DNA of 64,000 bases from Nocardia iowensis (GCF_019222765.1 NZ_CP078145.1:3844001-3908000), one strand, 5' to 3'; shown: positions 17,739 through 26,053, counted from the stretch's first letter. The notes: generated by a model not told the origin, from the sequence alone. Translations and numbers: made by a program.

Positions 17739-17964
17739 GGGCCCTCGCCTCCGTACGGAATTCCGACGCGAGCGGAACGATACGGAGCAGGGGTGCAAAC
17801 CAATTTCGACTGCTATCCGCACTGGTCAACGCCAGGTTTCCCGGGCTGAGGGCAGGTGATGGCCATACGAGGTCGTCGAATGCGCAAGAATTGTCGGTCG
17901 AGGTAGCTAACCTCATTGTCCCTGGTGTCCATTCTCTTTGGCGGAGCGGATATCTAGGTTGTCC

Positions 17965-17999
17965 GCGGCCCCCGCTCTGCTGCGAACAGGGGGGGCCGC
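17965..17999. promoter_or_regulatory. Hairpin upstream of membrane-protein gene B
   Basis: GCGGCCCCC (17965-17973) and GGGGGCCGC (17991-17999) form a perfect 9-base stem. Together with the nearby GTAGCTAACCTCAT (about 17903; GTGGCTACCCTCAT near copy A) and GGTTGTC next to the stem, it repeats the layout upstream of copy A. Confidence 0.55.
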
Positions 18000-18336
18000 A
18001 CTACCTCCTCAACTGGTCGAGGATTACCGGCAGCCGCTGCGACAGCTGTGGCGGAAATCCTAGTGACGGGCTCCGACGCAATCGAATTGCACGAGGCCCG
18101 CCGACCGGAATCCGGAAGGCTGGGGTGCGGTCCGCCCAGCAAGCAGAAACCGCTGGTCGAACGCGACTGCCAGTGCACCACACACCCCCGACATCGCCGT
18201 GCCAACTCAGCACTTTTGTCCTTTTCGCTGGACCAATTGTGAACACGAGATAGTTCAGATTGCGGACCGTGACACCACCGAAATCCCCGGAAACGCGATC
18301 AATCCCAAGGTCACCGGCTGACGCAAGATCATCGAG
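18000..18336. other. No gene recognised
   Basis: Only short shadow frames. Nothing else of note was seen. Confidence 0.3.
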
Positions 18337-18590
18337 TTAGAGATTCGCAGTGCGGAAGATCCGGAGAATGAGTTCGCGATTCTTCTTGTCGACGTTCTGC
18401 AGGTCGGTGTTGAACTTCTCAGCGCCCTCTTTCAGGTACAGCTCGCCGGACTCGTCCTGCCCCGTTCCCGATTCCTGACCACCCTCGATCCAGGTACGCA
18501 GATTGAGGGTGGTCAGGAAACCTCGCAGCTTGCGGACGAAGAGGACGGGGCAGGACGGAAAACCCAGCTCCGCTCGGTGTGGAGGTGCTG
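18337..18590 (-). pseudogene. C-terminal fragment of an unknown protein
   Basis: An open frame without a usable start reads FVRKLRGFLTTLNLRTWIEG, GELYLKEGAEKFNTDLQNVD then KKNRELILRIFRTANL and stops at 18337. The pattern is convincingly protein-like. It contains a 15-base perfect inverted repeat (18472-18486 with 18505-18519). Probably the surviving tail of a larger gene. Confidence 0.4.
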
Positions 18591-18733
18591 ACCGGGGCCT
18601 GGACGAGCCCCTCGACTGACCTCTTGATCAGGGTGTTGACTCAATTGCGAGGCGGGTCAAGACCCTGGTCAAGGCGCTGGTCGCGGGTGAGGGGAGATGT
18701 TGCCCGTGGTGGCGTCACGCAAAACGCCACGCG

Positions 18734-19066
18734 TCAGACCAGGGTCGTCGCCCACAGGATCATCGCGATGAGCATAATCGCGATGCTCGTGGCGATGATG
18801 CGTGAGGTGGTGGTGTGCAGGGAGATCCGGATGCGGGGCAGGTTCGGGCCGGGCGCGAACGCGCCTTGACCTTCGCGGTGCAGCTGCTGGAGGCGTCTGG
18901 TGACGTCCATGTCGGCCTGGGTGATGATTCGCCGTCGCGGCGGAGATTCGTAGGGGCAGGTCGCGAGAGGGTGTGTCGCGGGAGTGCGCGCCGAACTCTG
19001 CCGCGGGCAAGGGATCTCGGTATTCATCACACGTGCTGATCTGCCGCAGTGACAACGCCGCTTCAC
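18734..19066 (-). CDS. Small tail-anchored membrane protein
   Basis: 110 residues from GTG 19066 (ATG 19027 is an alternative). A cysteine-containing N-terminus (RRCHCG), a Pro/Arg-rich middle with a helix (TQADMDVTRRLQQLHREGQG), and one C-terminal membrane segment (SRIIATSIAIMLIAMILWAT). Unknown function. Confidence 0.5.
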   Translation of the reverse strand: MKRRCHCGRSARVMNTEIPCPRQSSARTPATHPLATCPYESPPRRRIITQADMDVTRRLQQLHREGQGAFAPGPNLPRIRISLHTTTSRIIATSIAIMLIAMILWATTLV

Positions 19067-19143
19067 GCCGGGTTGATCCCCGGCTGCGGCGGCGATCTCG
19101 ACTCTGTCACCAGCGACGGAATCTGTCGTACCGATTCACCAGC

Positions 19144-19296
19144 TCACAATTGGTACTCGGATTCGTCACCGCCAAAGGTGGCGCCGCGAAGCTCTGCGAA
19201 TACTTGCTGGCGCACGAAGGCGACGATCGCGTTGTAGATCACGATCACCGTGACCGTGTAGGTCAGCGTCGCGATGCTCTTGTACAAAAGGCCCAT
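19144..19296 (-). CDS. 50-residue membrane protein
   Basis: ATG 19296 follows a perfect AAGGAG. The product is MGLLYKSIATLTYTVTVIVI then YNAIVAFVRQ and a short acidic tail: one transmembrane helix, no signal cleavage site. It lies in line with the minus-strand operon upstream, 140 bases after its last gene. Function unknown. Confidence 0.7.
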   Translation of the reverse strand: MGLLYKSIATLTYTVTVIVIYNAIVAFVRQQVFAELRGATFGGDESEYQL

Positions 19297-19436
19297 GATG
19301 TTCTCCTTGCGATCCTATCGGGAAACTCTGTTGGGCAAGAGAATCCGGATCCCCTGCCGGAGAACAGGAATCTGCTTGTCGGGTGAGTGGGGGTGGCGCG
19401 CGAGCTTGCACTGTCGGTGAACGGCCAGGACTACCG

Positions 19437-19730
19437 CTAGGTCGGTTCGCTGAGGCCAGGTCGGTGTTCGGACAGCCGCATTGCCACCCGGAGCCGGGCT
19501 GACATCACAGCGCCCCAGCTCTGGTCGGTCATCTCCTCGCTGGCAGCTGGCACCGAGCCGTACTCGGCTTTGAGTGTCGCTTCGGCCCTTCGCAGCGGCA
19601 GGCACTGGCGCGAGCAGTCGTGGTGGAGGCTCATCGCAGTGATGGCGTCCTCGCGAGTGAGTTGACCAGGATCGACCAGGCCGCCGAAACTCCTTGTGGC
19701 ACTGACTTGGTCGGGGTGCGTCGGGATCAT
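19437..19730 (-). CDS. Unknown 97-residue protein
   Basis: From ATG 19730, which overlaps the upstream stop (ATGA) and has GAGAAGG upstream. Visible motifs are LTREDAITAMSLHHDCSRQC and LPLRRAEATLKAEYG; the cysteine pair could bind metal. Last tightly coupled gene of the nucleoside hydrolase operon. No family recognised. Confidence 0.65.
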   Translation of the reverse strand: MIPTHPDQVSATRSFGGLVDPGQLTREDAITAMSLHHDCSRQCLPLRRAEATLKAEYGSVPAASEEMTDQSWGAVMSARLRVAMRLSEHRPGLSEPT

Positions 19731-20053
19731 GACAACGCCTTCTCGGCCGCGACCGTGTCGTCGACGATGCGCCACCCGCCCCACTTACACTCTCGGTTGT
19801 CCCACGTCTGGTGTGCCTGAATCACGTTGTCGGCCACCGACACCGCCCCGCACCACACGGCAGGGCAGGCGACCCGGATCAGTTGGTGGTCGGCGTCGAA
19901 TTCGGCTCTGCCGCAATCAGCGTGCAGCCTGACGTATCCTTCTCGGCCTGCCGCGTCTCCGACCGGAATCGTGCTGCATCCCGAGTCCGCGACTGCCGGA
20001 GTGTGGTGAGAGTTGGTCCGAGGGTGGGCATGTATCCAGGATCGCCACCTCAC
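19727..20053 (-). CDS. Unknown 108-residue Cys-containing protein
   Basis: The GTG 20053 start overlaps the stop of the nucleoside hydrolase gene (GTGA), and its own stop overlaps the next start (ATGA). The C-terminal half is protein-like with spaced cysteines (ADCGRAEF, RVACPAVWCGAVSVAD, NRECKWGGW), suggesting a small zinc-binding fold. The first 35 residues are less convincing and a later start is possible. Confidence 0.6.
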   Translation of the reverse strand: MRWRSWIHAHPRTNSHHTPAVADSGCSTIPVGDAAGREGYVRLHADCGRAEFDADHQLIRVACPAVWCGAVSVADNVIQAHQTWDNRECKWGGWRIVDDTVAAEKALS

Positions 20054-20976
20054 CGGTATGCCCCCGCTAGGAGGCTTTCGTGGAACCAATCGATAAAGCC
20101 CGGGTAGTCGACCGCGCACGATACCTCCATCACGCGACCGTCGAGGTCTCGGTAGATCCGGGCGTCTTTCTCGATCCGGATCCACTCACCGCGCATGGTC
20201 ACGAACGGAAGCTGCAGGGGCAGAGTGAGTGCGAGCGGGTCATGCATCCAACTTCCGCCGCGCCGCGCAAACCACAGCTCGAAGTTGGCAGCCAGCAACT
20301 GTGCCGCCGCGTTGGGCGAGGACCGCAGGCTGCGTATCACCGCCCAGTCCGGGGTGATACGGATTTCTCGCACGTTGGTGAAATCCGACAGCATCAGCCG
20401 GGGCTTGTGAGCGACCCGCAACCCCAACCCAGCAGCGACAGTGTCGGTGCGCAGGTTATGGCTGGCCACACGCTTGTCCCGATAGCGATCGAGCCAACCG
20501 CCCATTTGATAGAGCACGAACCGCTCGGCCAACTCCGGGGCAGCGGTCACGACAGCGGCGTAGTTGGTCATCGGCCCCATACCGACCCAGTCGATCGGAC
20601 CGGTCGTCATGGCACAGACCCGAGCTACCGCGTCGACCAGATCGTCGGGCTGTGGCTCCAGGCCATCGAGGTAATCGTCCATCAGGAACCGCTGCTCGCC
20701 ACCGAGATCGAGGCCGGCGATCACCGGCACATCGGTACGACCCAGCTGATCGAGTGCGTATCGGGCCAGGCGAGCGCGCCGACCACGGGTCTCATCAGCG
20801 GTGATCACAACGAGATTCGGTACCGTCTCGGCGGCAATTAGCAACGCCGCAAGGTCGTCGGGGTCATAGAACAGGTCGGTATCCAGGATCATCAGCCTGT
20901 CCAGCCAGCCGGACATCGTGCGGGTGAACGCCGCTTTCAACGGCTGACCGTTCAGCGGTGGCGGGTCGTCGAACAT
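20050..20976 (-). CDS. Inosine/uridine-preferring nucleoside hydrolase family
   Basis: 308 residues. The calcium-binding DTDLFYDPDD (residues 32-41) is the family hallmark (DTDxGxDxDD with variations). GPMTN at 134-138, QMGG at 157-160 and SHNLRTD around 172-178 match the ribose-binding positions. These enzymes cleave the N-glycosidic bond of ribonucleosides. It differs from housekeeping members by the variant first motif. It sits in a chain of coupled genes of unknown function after a DUF4254 gene, so a specialised substrate (modified nucleoside or NAD-type) is possible but not shown. Confidence 0.8.
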   Translation of the reverse strand: MFDDPPPLNGQPLKAAFTRTMSGWLDRLMILDTDLFYDPDDLAALLIAAETVPNLVVITADETRGRRARLARYALDQLGRTDVPVIAGLDLGGEQRFLMDDYLDGLEPQPDDLVDAVARVCAMTTGPIDWVGMGPMTNYAAVVTAAPELAERFVLYQMGGWLDRYRDKRVASHNLRTDTVAAGLGLRVAHKPRLMLSDFTNVREIRITPDWAVIRSLRSSPNAAAQLLAANFELWFARRGGSWMHDPLALTLPLQLPFVTMRGEWIRIEKDARIYRDLDGRVMEVSCAVDYPGFIDWFHESLLAGAYR

Positions 20977-21099
20977 CTTCGATGCACTCCTTCATAGTGA
21001 TGTTGGGATTTCGGAGGGAAGCTCGGCGCTGAAACGGCACGAGGCCAGGCGCACACAGCCGCCGCCATCGCGGCTGTCGATGCCGTTCCGGCGGTCGGA

Positions 21100-21540
21100 T
21101 CAACGGCACTCACCGCCCACAGGAAGCCGCCGAGCTCTGTTGCCCACCTCCGTGCACAGGTCGGTGTAGCCGTCGGCGAGCTCGGCGACCCGATACCAGG
21201 CCGCATGGACCCTGACGTCGACGGGATCAAGGGTCATCAGCAGGTGATAGGCGCGCACGACAGCGCACGCGAACCGGTCGATCACTTGCCCCAGGGTCTC
21301 GGTGTGCAGGGTCGCACTCGGGTGCGGGACCGGCAGCCGCTCCGAGACCCACAAGTCGATCTCGTAAATCAGTTCCGTACGCTCACAGCAGCTTTCGGCG
21401 CACGCGGGCTTACCGAGCAGCTTTCGCCAGTGCAGCCGACCCAGTGCGTTGGCGAGCTGGCATAGCCGGTGGGTGTCCTCGAACTGCCCTCGGATCGCCA
21501 GGAATAGCTCGTCATCGGAAGGCAGCGACAACGCGATCAC
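21100..21540 (-). CDS. DUF4254 family protein
   Basis: 146 residues from GTG 21540, which overlaps the upstream stop (GTGA). The pattern NALGRLHWRKLLGKPA, LIYEIDLWVSERLPVP, VVRAYHLLMTLDPVDVRVHA and ELADGYTDLCTEV matches the actinobacterial DUF4254 family, a helical fold of unknown function often found near sugar or nucleotide genes. It is followed by a 123-base gap before the nucleoside hydrolase. Confidence 0.7.
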   Translation of the reverse strand: MIALSLPSDDELFLAIRGQFEDTHRLCQLANALGRLHWRKLLGKPACAESCCERTELIYEIDLWVSERLPVPHPSATLHTETLGQVIDRFACAVVRAYHLLMTLDPVDVRVHAAWYRVAELADGYTDLCTEVGNRARRLPVGGECR

Positions 21541-22055
21541 CGCCGGGTTGTCCGCGCCGACGCCGGGTCACGCACCGCGATCGCAGTGTTGTGCAACGGA
21601 TCCGGTGCCGCTTCGGCATGATCGATCACGACCAGCGCCGAGTGCAGCACCTCGGTACGGGCAGGAAGCAGTGCGCCGCGACGCGGTGGCGAGTGCCATG
21701 TCCACCCGAGTCCGGCGTCGGTCATCGGCAGCCATACGGGCGACCGTGGTGGCAGGATCGTCCCGTTGTGGCGGGTCAACGCAGGCCCCGCACGATTGCG
21801 CAGGTGCCCCCGCCGCTTGCCGACGAGGAAGATCCAGAAACCGCCCCGTTGACCGTGACGGATGATCGGGACCGAAACGCCCTCGCGGAAAGTGTTTTTC
21901 ACCTGCTGGCCGAGCCATGGTGGCATCAAGATCGCACCCACCGTGTCGTCGGTCAGCACGAATGCCCGCTGATAGGACAGCTCCGCCGCCAGCCCGTACC
22001 GGTTGCGGTACAAGTGCGCCACTTGCTTCGGCGTGTGACAGCCTTCGAACATCAC
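21537..22055 (-). CDS. Unknown 172-residue protein
   Basis: GTG 22055 (or ATG 22052) overlaps the stop of the gene before. The protein is globular: CHTPKQVAHLYRNRYGLAAE, RAFVLTDDTVGAILMPPWLG, RHGQRGGFWIFLVGKRRG. It contains no membrane segment. The family is not recognised. Its place in a run of 1-4-base overlaps argues that it works with the DUF4254 and hydrolase proteins. Confidence 0.65.
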   Translation of the reverse strand: MMFEGCHTPKQVAHLYRNRYGLAAELSYQRAFVLTDDTVGAILMPPWLGQQVKNTFREGVSVPIIRHGQRGGFWIFLVGKRRGHLRNRAGPALTRHNGTILPPRSPVWLPMTDAGLGWTWHSPPRRGALLPARTEVLHSALVVIDHAEAAPDPLHNTAIAVRDPASARTTRR

Positions 22056-22243
22056 CGCACCACCCCCAAGTGACGCCCACCGTGGTCACCTGGTTCTTCC
22101 GGCGGCGCAGGCGACCCGATCGGCTCCCACACGCACTCAGCGGCGTCACGCCGCCCCTCTGCCGCACCGGTCATGAACCCCTGAATCCGCCTGCCGCGCA
22201 CCTGAACCCGCTTGCCGTGCAGCACCACCCAGTCGCGCGTCAT
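22052..22243 (-). CDS. Unknown 63-residue protein
   Basis: ATG 22243 overlaps the preceding stop (ATGA), which decides this start over upstream in-frame ATGs at 22309 and 22315. Sequence MTRDWVVLHGKRVQVRGRRI begins a small basic beta-type protein. Function unknown. Confidence 0.55.
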   Translation of the reverse strand: MTRDWVVLHGKRVQVRGRRIQGFMTGAAEGRRDAAECVWEPIGSPAPPEEPGDHGGRHLGVVR

Positions 22244-22542
22244 CGAACGGCTCGCATCCAACGGCGAGTGCTCGATCGGGCAGGCGCAGCGAGTTGATGG
22301 TTTTGCCATATGCATGGCTCTGTCGCCATGCCGACGACTTCCAGCGTCGTCAGACCAAGGATCTGCGCGTACGGTCCCAGCGCCGCGAGCTCCTCGGCCG
22401 CCCTCAAGGCAAGGACAGCTTGAGCCGCGGTGAGAGTCATCCCGGGCAAGAAGCTGACCTCCCACCCGCCGCCTTCCGCACTCCGCGCCTGGTGGTCGAT
22501 CTGGTCACTACTCATCGAGCGGCCGACTACGTGTACCGCCAT
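22240..22542 (-). CDS. Unknown 100-residue protein, first gene of the operon
   Basis: ATG 22542 has CGGGGA six bases upstream. The middle (GGGWEVSFLPGMTLTAAQAV then LALRAAEELAALGPYAQILG) is a strand followed by two helices. It leads the coupled operon running down to about 19.4 kb and is divergent from the XRE genes, whose promoter shares the intergenic region. Confidence 0.6.
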   Translation of the reverse strand: MAVHVVGRSMSSDQIDHQARSAEGGGWEVSFLPGMTLTAAQAVLALRAAEELAALGPYAQILGLTTLEVVGMATEPCIWQNHQLAAPARSSTRRWMRAVR

Positions 22543-22705
22543 CGTTCCCCGATCCATTGCACAAACTAACGAAGCAATGCTGAAATCGTGATGTTGCGTA
22601 CGATGAGAATACGATGCTTGATTCAAGTATCCAATACATATCGGCGAACTGTCTGAAAGTGTTTTTGCTGTACGGTGAGGGCGGCCAATGACGAGAAGGA
22701 GCGGG
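22543..22705. promoter_or_regulatory. Divergent promoter region
   Basis: 163 bases separate the minus-strand hydrolase operon from the plus-strand XRE genes, noticeably AT-richer than its surroundings (for example ATGCTTGATTCAAGTATCC near 22612). The adjacent XRE proteins are natural candidates to bind here. No exact operator could be identified. Confidence 0.4.
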
Positions 22706-23575
22706 ATGCGAACCACATCTCCCACGGTCGCCAACTGGGATCTGATGAAGCGCATCCGCGATCAGGCCACGCTCCGAGGCGTCACCGCGAAGTCCCTCGC
22801 CGGGGAGCTCGGCTTCACTCCGCAGTACGTCTCGCTGGTCATGAACGGCAAGGGCGTTCTCGCGAAGGACAAGCTCGAAACTGCCATCAGGTACCTGGAG
22901 TTCGACAAGGCCGAGCGGGCAGAGATGCTTGAGCTGCGTGAGATCGCGAAGGAACCGCGCCCCTACGCGAAGTACTCGGGGCTGTTCCCCGACACGCTCA
23001 TGCGGTTCTACGGCCTGGAGGCGGGGGCACAGAGCATCCGAACCTTCGAGAACAACGTTGTACCCGGCCTGTTACAGACCGAAGACTACGCCCGAGATTT
23101 GGTCAGCTCGACGGTCACGATCAGCTTGCCAACCGAAGTGGAGCAGCGCGTTGCCGTTCGTACCGAACGCGGACACCTACTCACCGGCCCGGACCCTATC
23201 GACAAGTTGCTGGTAGTCATGGGTCAGGCGGCATTGATGCAAGAAGTCGGTGGACCTGAGATTCATGGCGGGCAACTGCGTCACCTCCATGATCTGGTGG
23301 TTGAACACCCTGACCGACTGGATCTGCGGATCGTCCCGTTCAAGGCCGGAGGAGCGGTGGCGAGCCTCAACTCGGCGACCTATCACCTGCTCGACTTCGA
23401 GTCCGGGCGATTGCCCACTCTAGGCTGGATCGAGTCTGCGATCTGGGGCGAGATCGTCGAAGATCCAGAGGACGTGAACAAACTCGCCTACAAGTACAAG
23501 CAGGTGCAGGCGATTGCTCTCGACCGTGAGGGCTCCTTGGGCCTCATCGAGCAAATCGCACGTCAGATAAGGTGA
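22706..23575 (+). CDS. XRE-family regulator with DUF5753, copy 1
   Basis: 289 residues from ATG 22706 (GAGAAGGAGCGGG upstream). N-terminal helix-turn-helix at about residues 10-65 (TAKSLAGELGFTPQYVSLVM), then a DUF5753 ligand/effector domain (GLEAGAQSIRTFENNVVPGL; DRLDLRIVPFKAGGAVASLN). Such proteins pair with DUF397 proteins as actinobacterial regulators (WhiJ/BldB-type systems). It is a near duplicate of the next gene. Confidence 0.85.
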   Translation: MRTTSPTVANWDLMKRIRDQATLRGVTAKSLAGELGFTPQYVSLVMNGKGVLAKDKLETAIRYLEFDKAERAEMLELREIAKEPRPYAKYSGLFPDTLMRFYGLEAGAQSIRTFENNVVPGLLQTEDYARDLVSSTVTISLPTEVEQRVAVRTERGHLLTGPDPIDKLLVVMGQAALMQEVGGPEIHGGQLRHLHDLVVEHPDRLDLRIVPFKAGGAVASLNSATYHLLDFESGRLPTLGWIESAIWGEIVEDPEDVNKLAYKYKQVQAIALDREGSLGLIEQIARQIR

Positions 23576-23591
23576 AGAGGGAAGGAGCGGG

Positions 23592-24461
23592 ATGCGAACG
23601 ACATCTCCCACGGTCGCCAACTGGGATCTGGTCAAGCGCATCCGCGACCGCGCCGCCCTCCGAGGTGTTACTGCAAAATCGCTGGCAGCGAAGCTCAGCT
23701 TCACACCGCAATACGTCTCACTGGTCATGAACGGCAAAGGGGTTCTCGCAAAGGACAAGCTTGAGACCCTGATCAGGTACTTGGAGTTCGACAAGGCCGA
23801 ACGAGCCGAGATGCTCGAACTGCGTGAGATCGCGAAGGAACCTCGTCCGTATGCCAAGTACTCAGGGCTCTTCAACGACACCCTTATGCGGTTCTATGGC
23901 CTGGAGGCGGGAGCGCAGAGCATCCGAACCTTCGAGAACAACGTTGTACCCGGCCTGTTACAGACCGAAGACTACGCGCGAGATCTGATCAGTTCTACGG
24001 TCACTATCAGCCTCCCGACCGAAGTGGATCAGCGCGTTGCCGTTCGCACCGAACGGGGACACCTGCTCACCGGCCCGGACCCGATCGACAAGTTGTCGGT
24101 GGTGATGGGTCAGGCTGCCTTGATGCAAGAAGTCGGCGGGCCCGACGTTCACCGCGGGCAACTGGCTCACCTCCACGGCTTGGTAGAAGAACATCCTGAC
24201 CGACTGGATCTGCGGATCGTCCCGTTCAAGGCCGGAGGGGCCGTAGCGAGCCTCAACTCGGCGACCTATCACCTGCTCGACTTCGAGTCCGGGCGGCTAC
24301 CGACTTTAGGCTGGGTTGAGTCTGCGATCTGGGGCGAGATCGTCGAAGATCCAGAGGACGTGAACAAACTCGCCTACAAGTACAAGCAGGTGCAGGCGAT
24401 TGCTCTCGAGCGCGAGGAATCCTTGGGTCTCATCGAGCAAATAGCACGTCAGATAGGCTGA
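23592..24461 (+). CDS. XRE-family regulator with DUF5753, copy 2
   Basis: Same length as copy 1 (289 residues) and about nine residues in ten identical, 16 bases downstream with the same ribosome site (GGAAGGAGCGGG). Differences cluster in the N-terminal HTH (KLSFTPQYVS against ELGFTPQYVS) and in a surface region near residue 190. The tandem duplication is recent, or is kept similar by conversion. The DUF397 gene follows four bases later. Confidence 0.85.
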   Translation: MRTTSPTVANWDLVKRIRDRAALRGVTAKSLAAKLSFTPQYVSLVMNGKGVLAKDKLETLIRYLEFDKAERAEMLELREIAKEPRPYAKYSGLFNDTLMRFYGLEAGAQSIRTFENNVVPGLLQTEDYARDLISSTVTISLPTEVDQRVAVRTERGHLLTGPDPIDKLSVVMGQAALMQEVGGPDVHRGQLAHLHGLVEEHPDRLDLRIVPFKAGGAVASLNSATYHLLDFESGRLPTLGWVESAIWGEIVEDPEDVNKLAYKYKQVQAIALEREESLGLIEQIARQIG

Positions 24462-24465
24462 AACC

Positions 24466-24852
24466 GTGAGCACTAGCAAGAGGAAAATCAGTTCGTACAG
24501 CGGTGGGGAGCAGACCTGTGTAGCGATCGCTCGCGAAAGCAACCTCGTGCTCATCCAGGACAGCAAGCAGGACGCCGAGTACACCGACCATCCAACTGAG
24601 CAGCCCACAATCGCCTTCACGGATTCGTATTGGCCCGCTGTTCGACGCCTAGCCCTGAGCGCCTCCACTGGCGAAGTTCAGGGCGCAGTCTCCATCGAAC
24701 GTCACGCCAATGGTGCAGCGATCTTCCGTGGAGTCGACGCCCATGATCAACCGGTCAAATTGCAGTTCGACGTCGATGAAATGGAGGCATGGACCCAAGG
24801 CGTCGCGGATGGGGAGTTCGATCAGCCAGCGCCGTCGGCAGCTGGACGATGA
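24466..24852 (+). CDS. DUF397 protein with C-terminal extension
   Basis: 128 residues from GTG 24466. The DUF397 core is visible (KISSYSGGEQTCVAIARESN, ILIQDSK-like segment, FTDSYWPAVRRLALSAS). The usual family is about 60-70 residues; here about 60 more follow (VSIERHANGAAIFRGVDAHD). It forms an operon with the two XRE-DUF5753 genes and is the likely antagonist or partner of one or both. Confidence 0.8.
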   Translation: MSTSKRKISSYSGGEQTCVAIARESNLVLIQDSKQDAEYTDHPTEQPTIAFTDSYWPAVRRLALSASTGEVQGAVSIERHANGAAIFRGVDAHDQPVKLQFDVDEMEAWTQGVADGEFDQPAPSAAGR

Positions 24853-24853
24853 C

Positions 24854-26053
24854 GTGAGCGCTGTGCGTTCGCCAAGCTCGACCCAAAGCTTGCGTTTGAT
24901 GGTCGCTGGTGGTGGCACTGGTGGGCACATCTATCCGGCGTTGACCACCATCCGCACTTTGCGCTCCCGGCTTGCCGCCAGCGGTGGTCAGCTGGAGGTG
25001 TTGTGGATCGGCAAGGCAGACGGTCTTGAATCCCGGATTGCCGCGACCGACGACGTTCCGTTCGCCGCAGTAGCCACCGGCAAGATCCGTCGCGCCGCGA
25101 ATCCGCTGAAGATGCTGAGCCGCACCAACATTACCGACATGTGCCGGGTGCCAGTCGGTGTCGCCCAGGCGTATCGCCTGGTCGCCCGATTCCAGCCAGA
25201 TGTGGTCTTGGCGACAGGTGGTTATGTGGCGGTCCCGGCCGGCCTCGGGGCGTGGTTGCGTCGGCGCCCGCTGATCGTGCACGAGCAGACCGTCCGCCTC
25301 GGCTTGGCTAACCGGGTCCTTGCCCGTCTCGCCACTCGCGTTGCGGTCTCCTCAGAGTCCACCCTCCGCCTGCTGCCGGGAATTGTGCGCTCGTCGGCCG
25401 TGGTGACCGGCAATCCCATCCGCCCGGAGCTGCTCGACGGGAACGCCGATAAGGCTGTCGCCACTCTCGGTCTCTACGGGTTCGACCGCAGTCTGCCCAC
25501 GGTCTATGTCACTGGCGGTGCCCAGGGCGCGGTGCAGATCAATCGCGTCGTGCGCGAGCTGCTGCCCTGGTTGCTCCAGCGGGCCAACGTCATCCACCAA
25601 TGCGGGAAAGCTTCGGCCGACGAACTGCGCCAGCGCGCCGCCGACCTCGCACCGGATCTTTCTGCCCGCTATCTGGTGACTGAGTTCGTGGGTCCGGAGT
25701 TGGCGGATGTGTTCGCGCTGGCCGATGTCATCATCTCTCGCAGCGGGGCGGGGACGATCGCGGAGATCACCGCCCTCGGTAAAGCTTCGGTGCTCATCCC
25801 GCTGTCTTCGGCCGCGGGCAACGAGCAAGCCCACAACGCACGGACTCTCGTCGAACGCGGCGCGGCGGTGGCGCTGCTCGGCGAGGTATCCGGGCCATCG
25901 CTGCAGGAGGCGATCGAGCCCTTGCTCGCCGACTCTGAGCGTCGAACCACCGCCGCCGAGCAAGCCCGCCTTCAAGGTCGCCGTGACGCCGCCGAACTGC
26001 TCGCTCATCTCGTGTGCTCCGTCGCGGAGCGGCCAGCGGCGCCCAGTGGCTGA
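24854..26053 (+). CDS. MurG-like glycosyltransferase (GT28)
   Basis: 399 residues from GTG 24854, one base after the DUF397 stop. GT28 motifs in order: GGGTGGHIYPAL (19-30), ATGGYVAVPAG (120-130), VHEQ (142-145), GGAQGA (221-226), ISRSGAGTIAE (294-304) and GNEQAHNA (322-329, where MurG has DxHQxxNA). MurG transfers GlcNAc from UDP to lipid-linked muramyl-pentapeptide at the inner membrane face; this is a divergent paralogue outside the dcw cluster, so its donor and acceptor are open. It converges on a sugar-modification operon and overlaps its last gene by 49 bases. A fragment of a close relative lies at 10850-10970. Confidence 0.8.
   Translation: MSAVRSPSSTQSLRLMVAGGGTGGHIYPALTTIRTLRSRLAASGGQLEVLWIGKADGLESRIAATDDVPFAAVATGKIRRAANPLKMLSRTNITDMCRVPVGVAQAYRLVARFQPDVVLATGGYVAVPAGLGAWLRRRPLIVHEQTVRLGLANRVLARLATRVAVSSESTLRLLPGIVRSSAVVTGNPIRPELLDGNADKAVATLGLYGFDRSLPTVYVTGGAQGAVQINRVVRELLPWLLQRANVIHQCGKASADELRQRAADLAPDLSARYLVTEFVGPELADVFALADVIISRSGAGTIAEITALGKASVLIPLSSAAGNEQAHNARTLVERGAAVALLGEVSGPSLQEAIEPLLADSERRTTAAEQARLQGRRDAAELLAHLVCSVAERPAAPSG

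Noticed and set aside
17895..17920. Possible iron box (AGGTTAGCTACCT-like) upstream of membrane gene B
   Set aside because: It resembles part of an IdeR/DmdR box but is two bases short of the dyad spacing, and copy A does not preserve the dyad.
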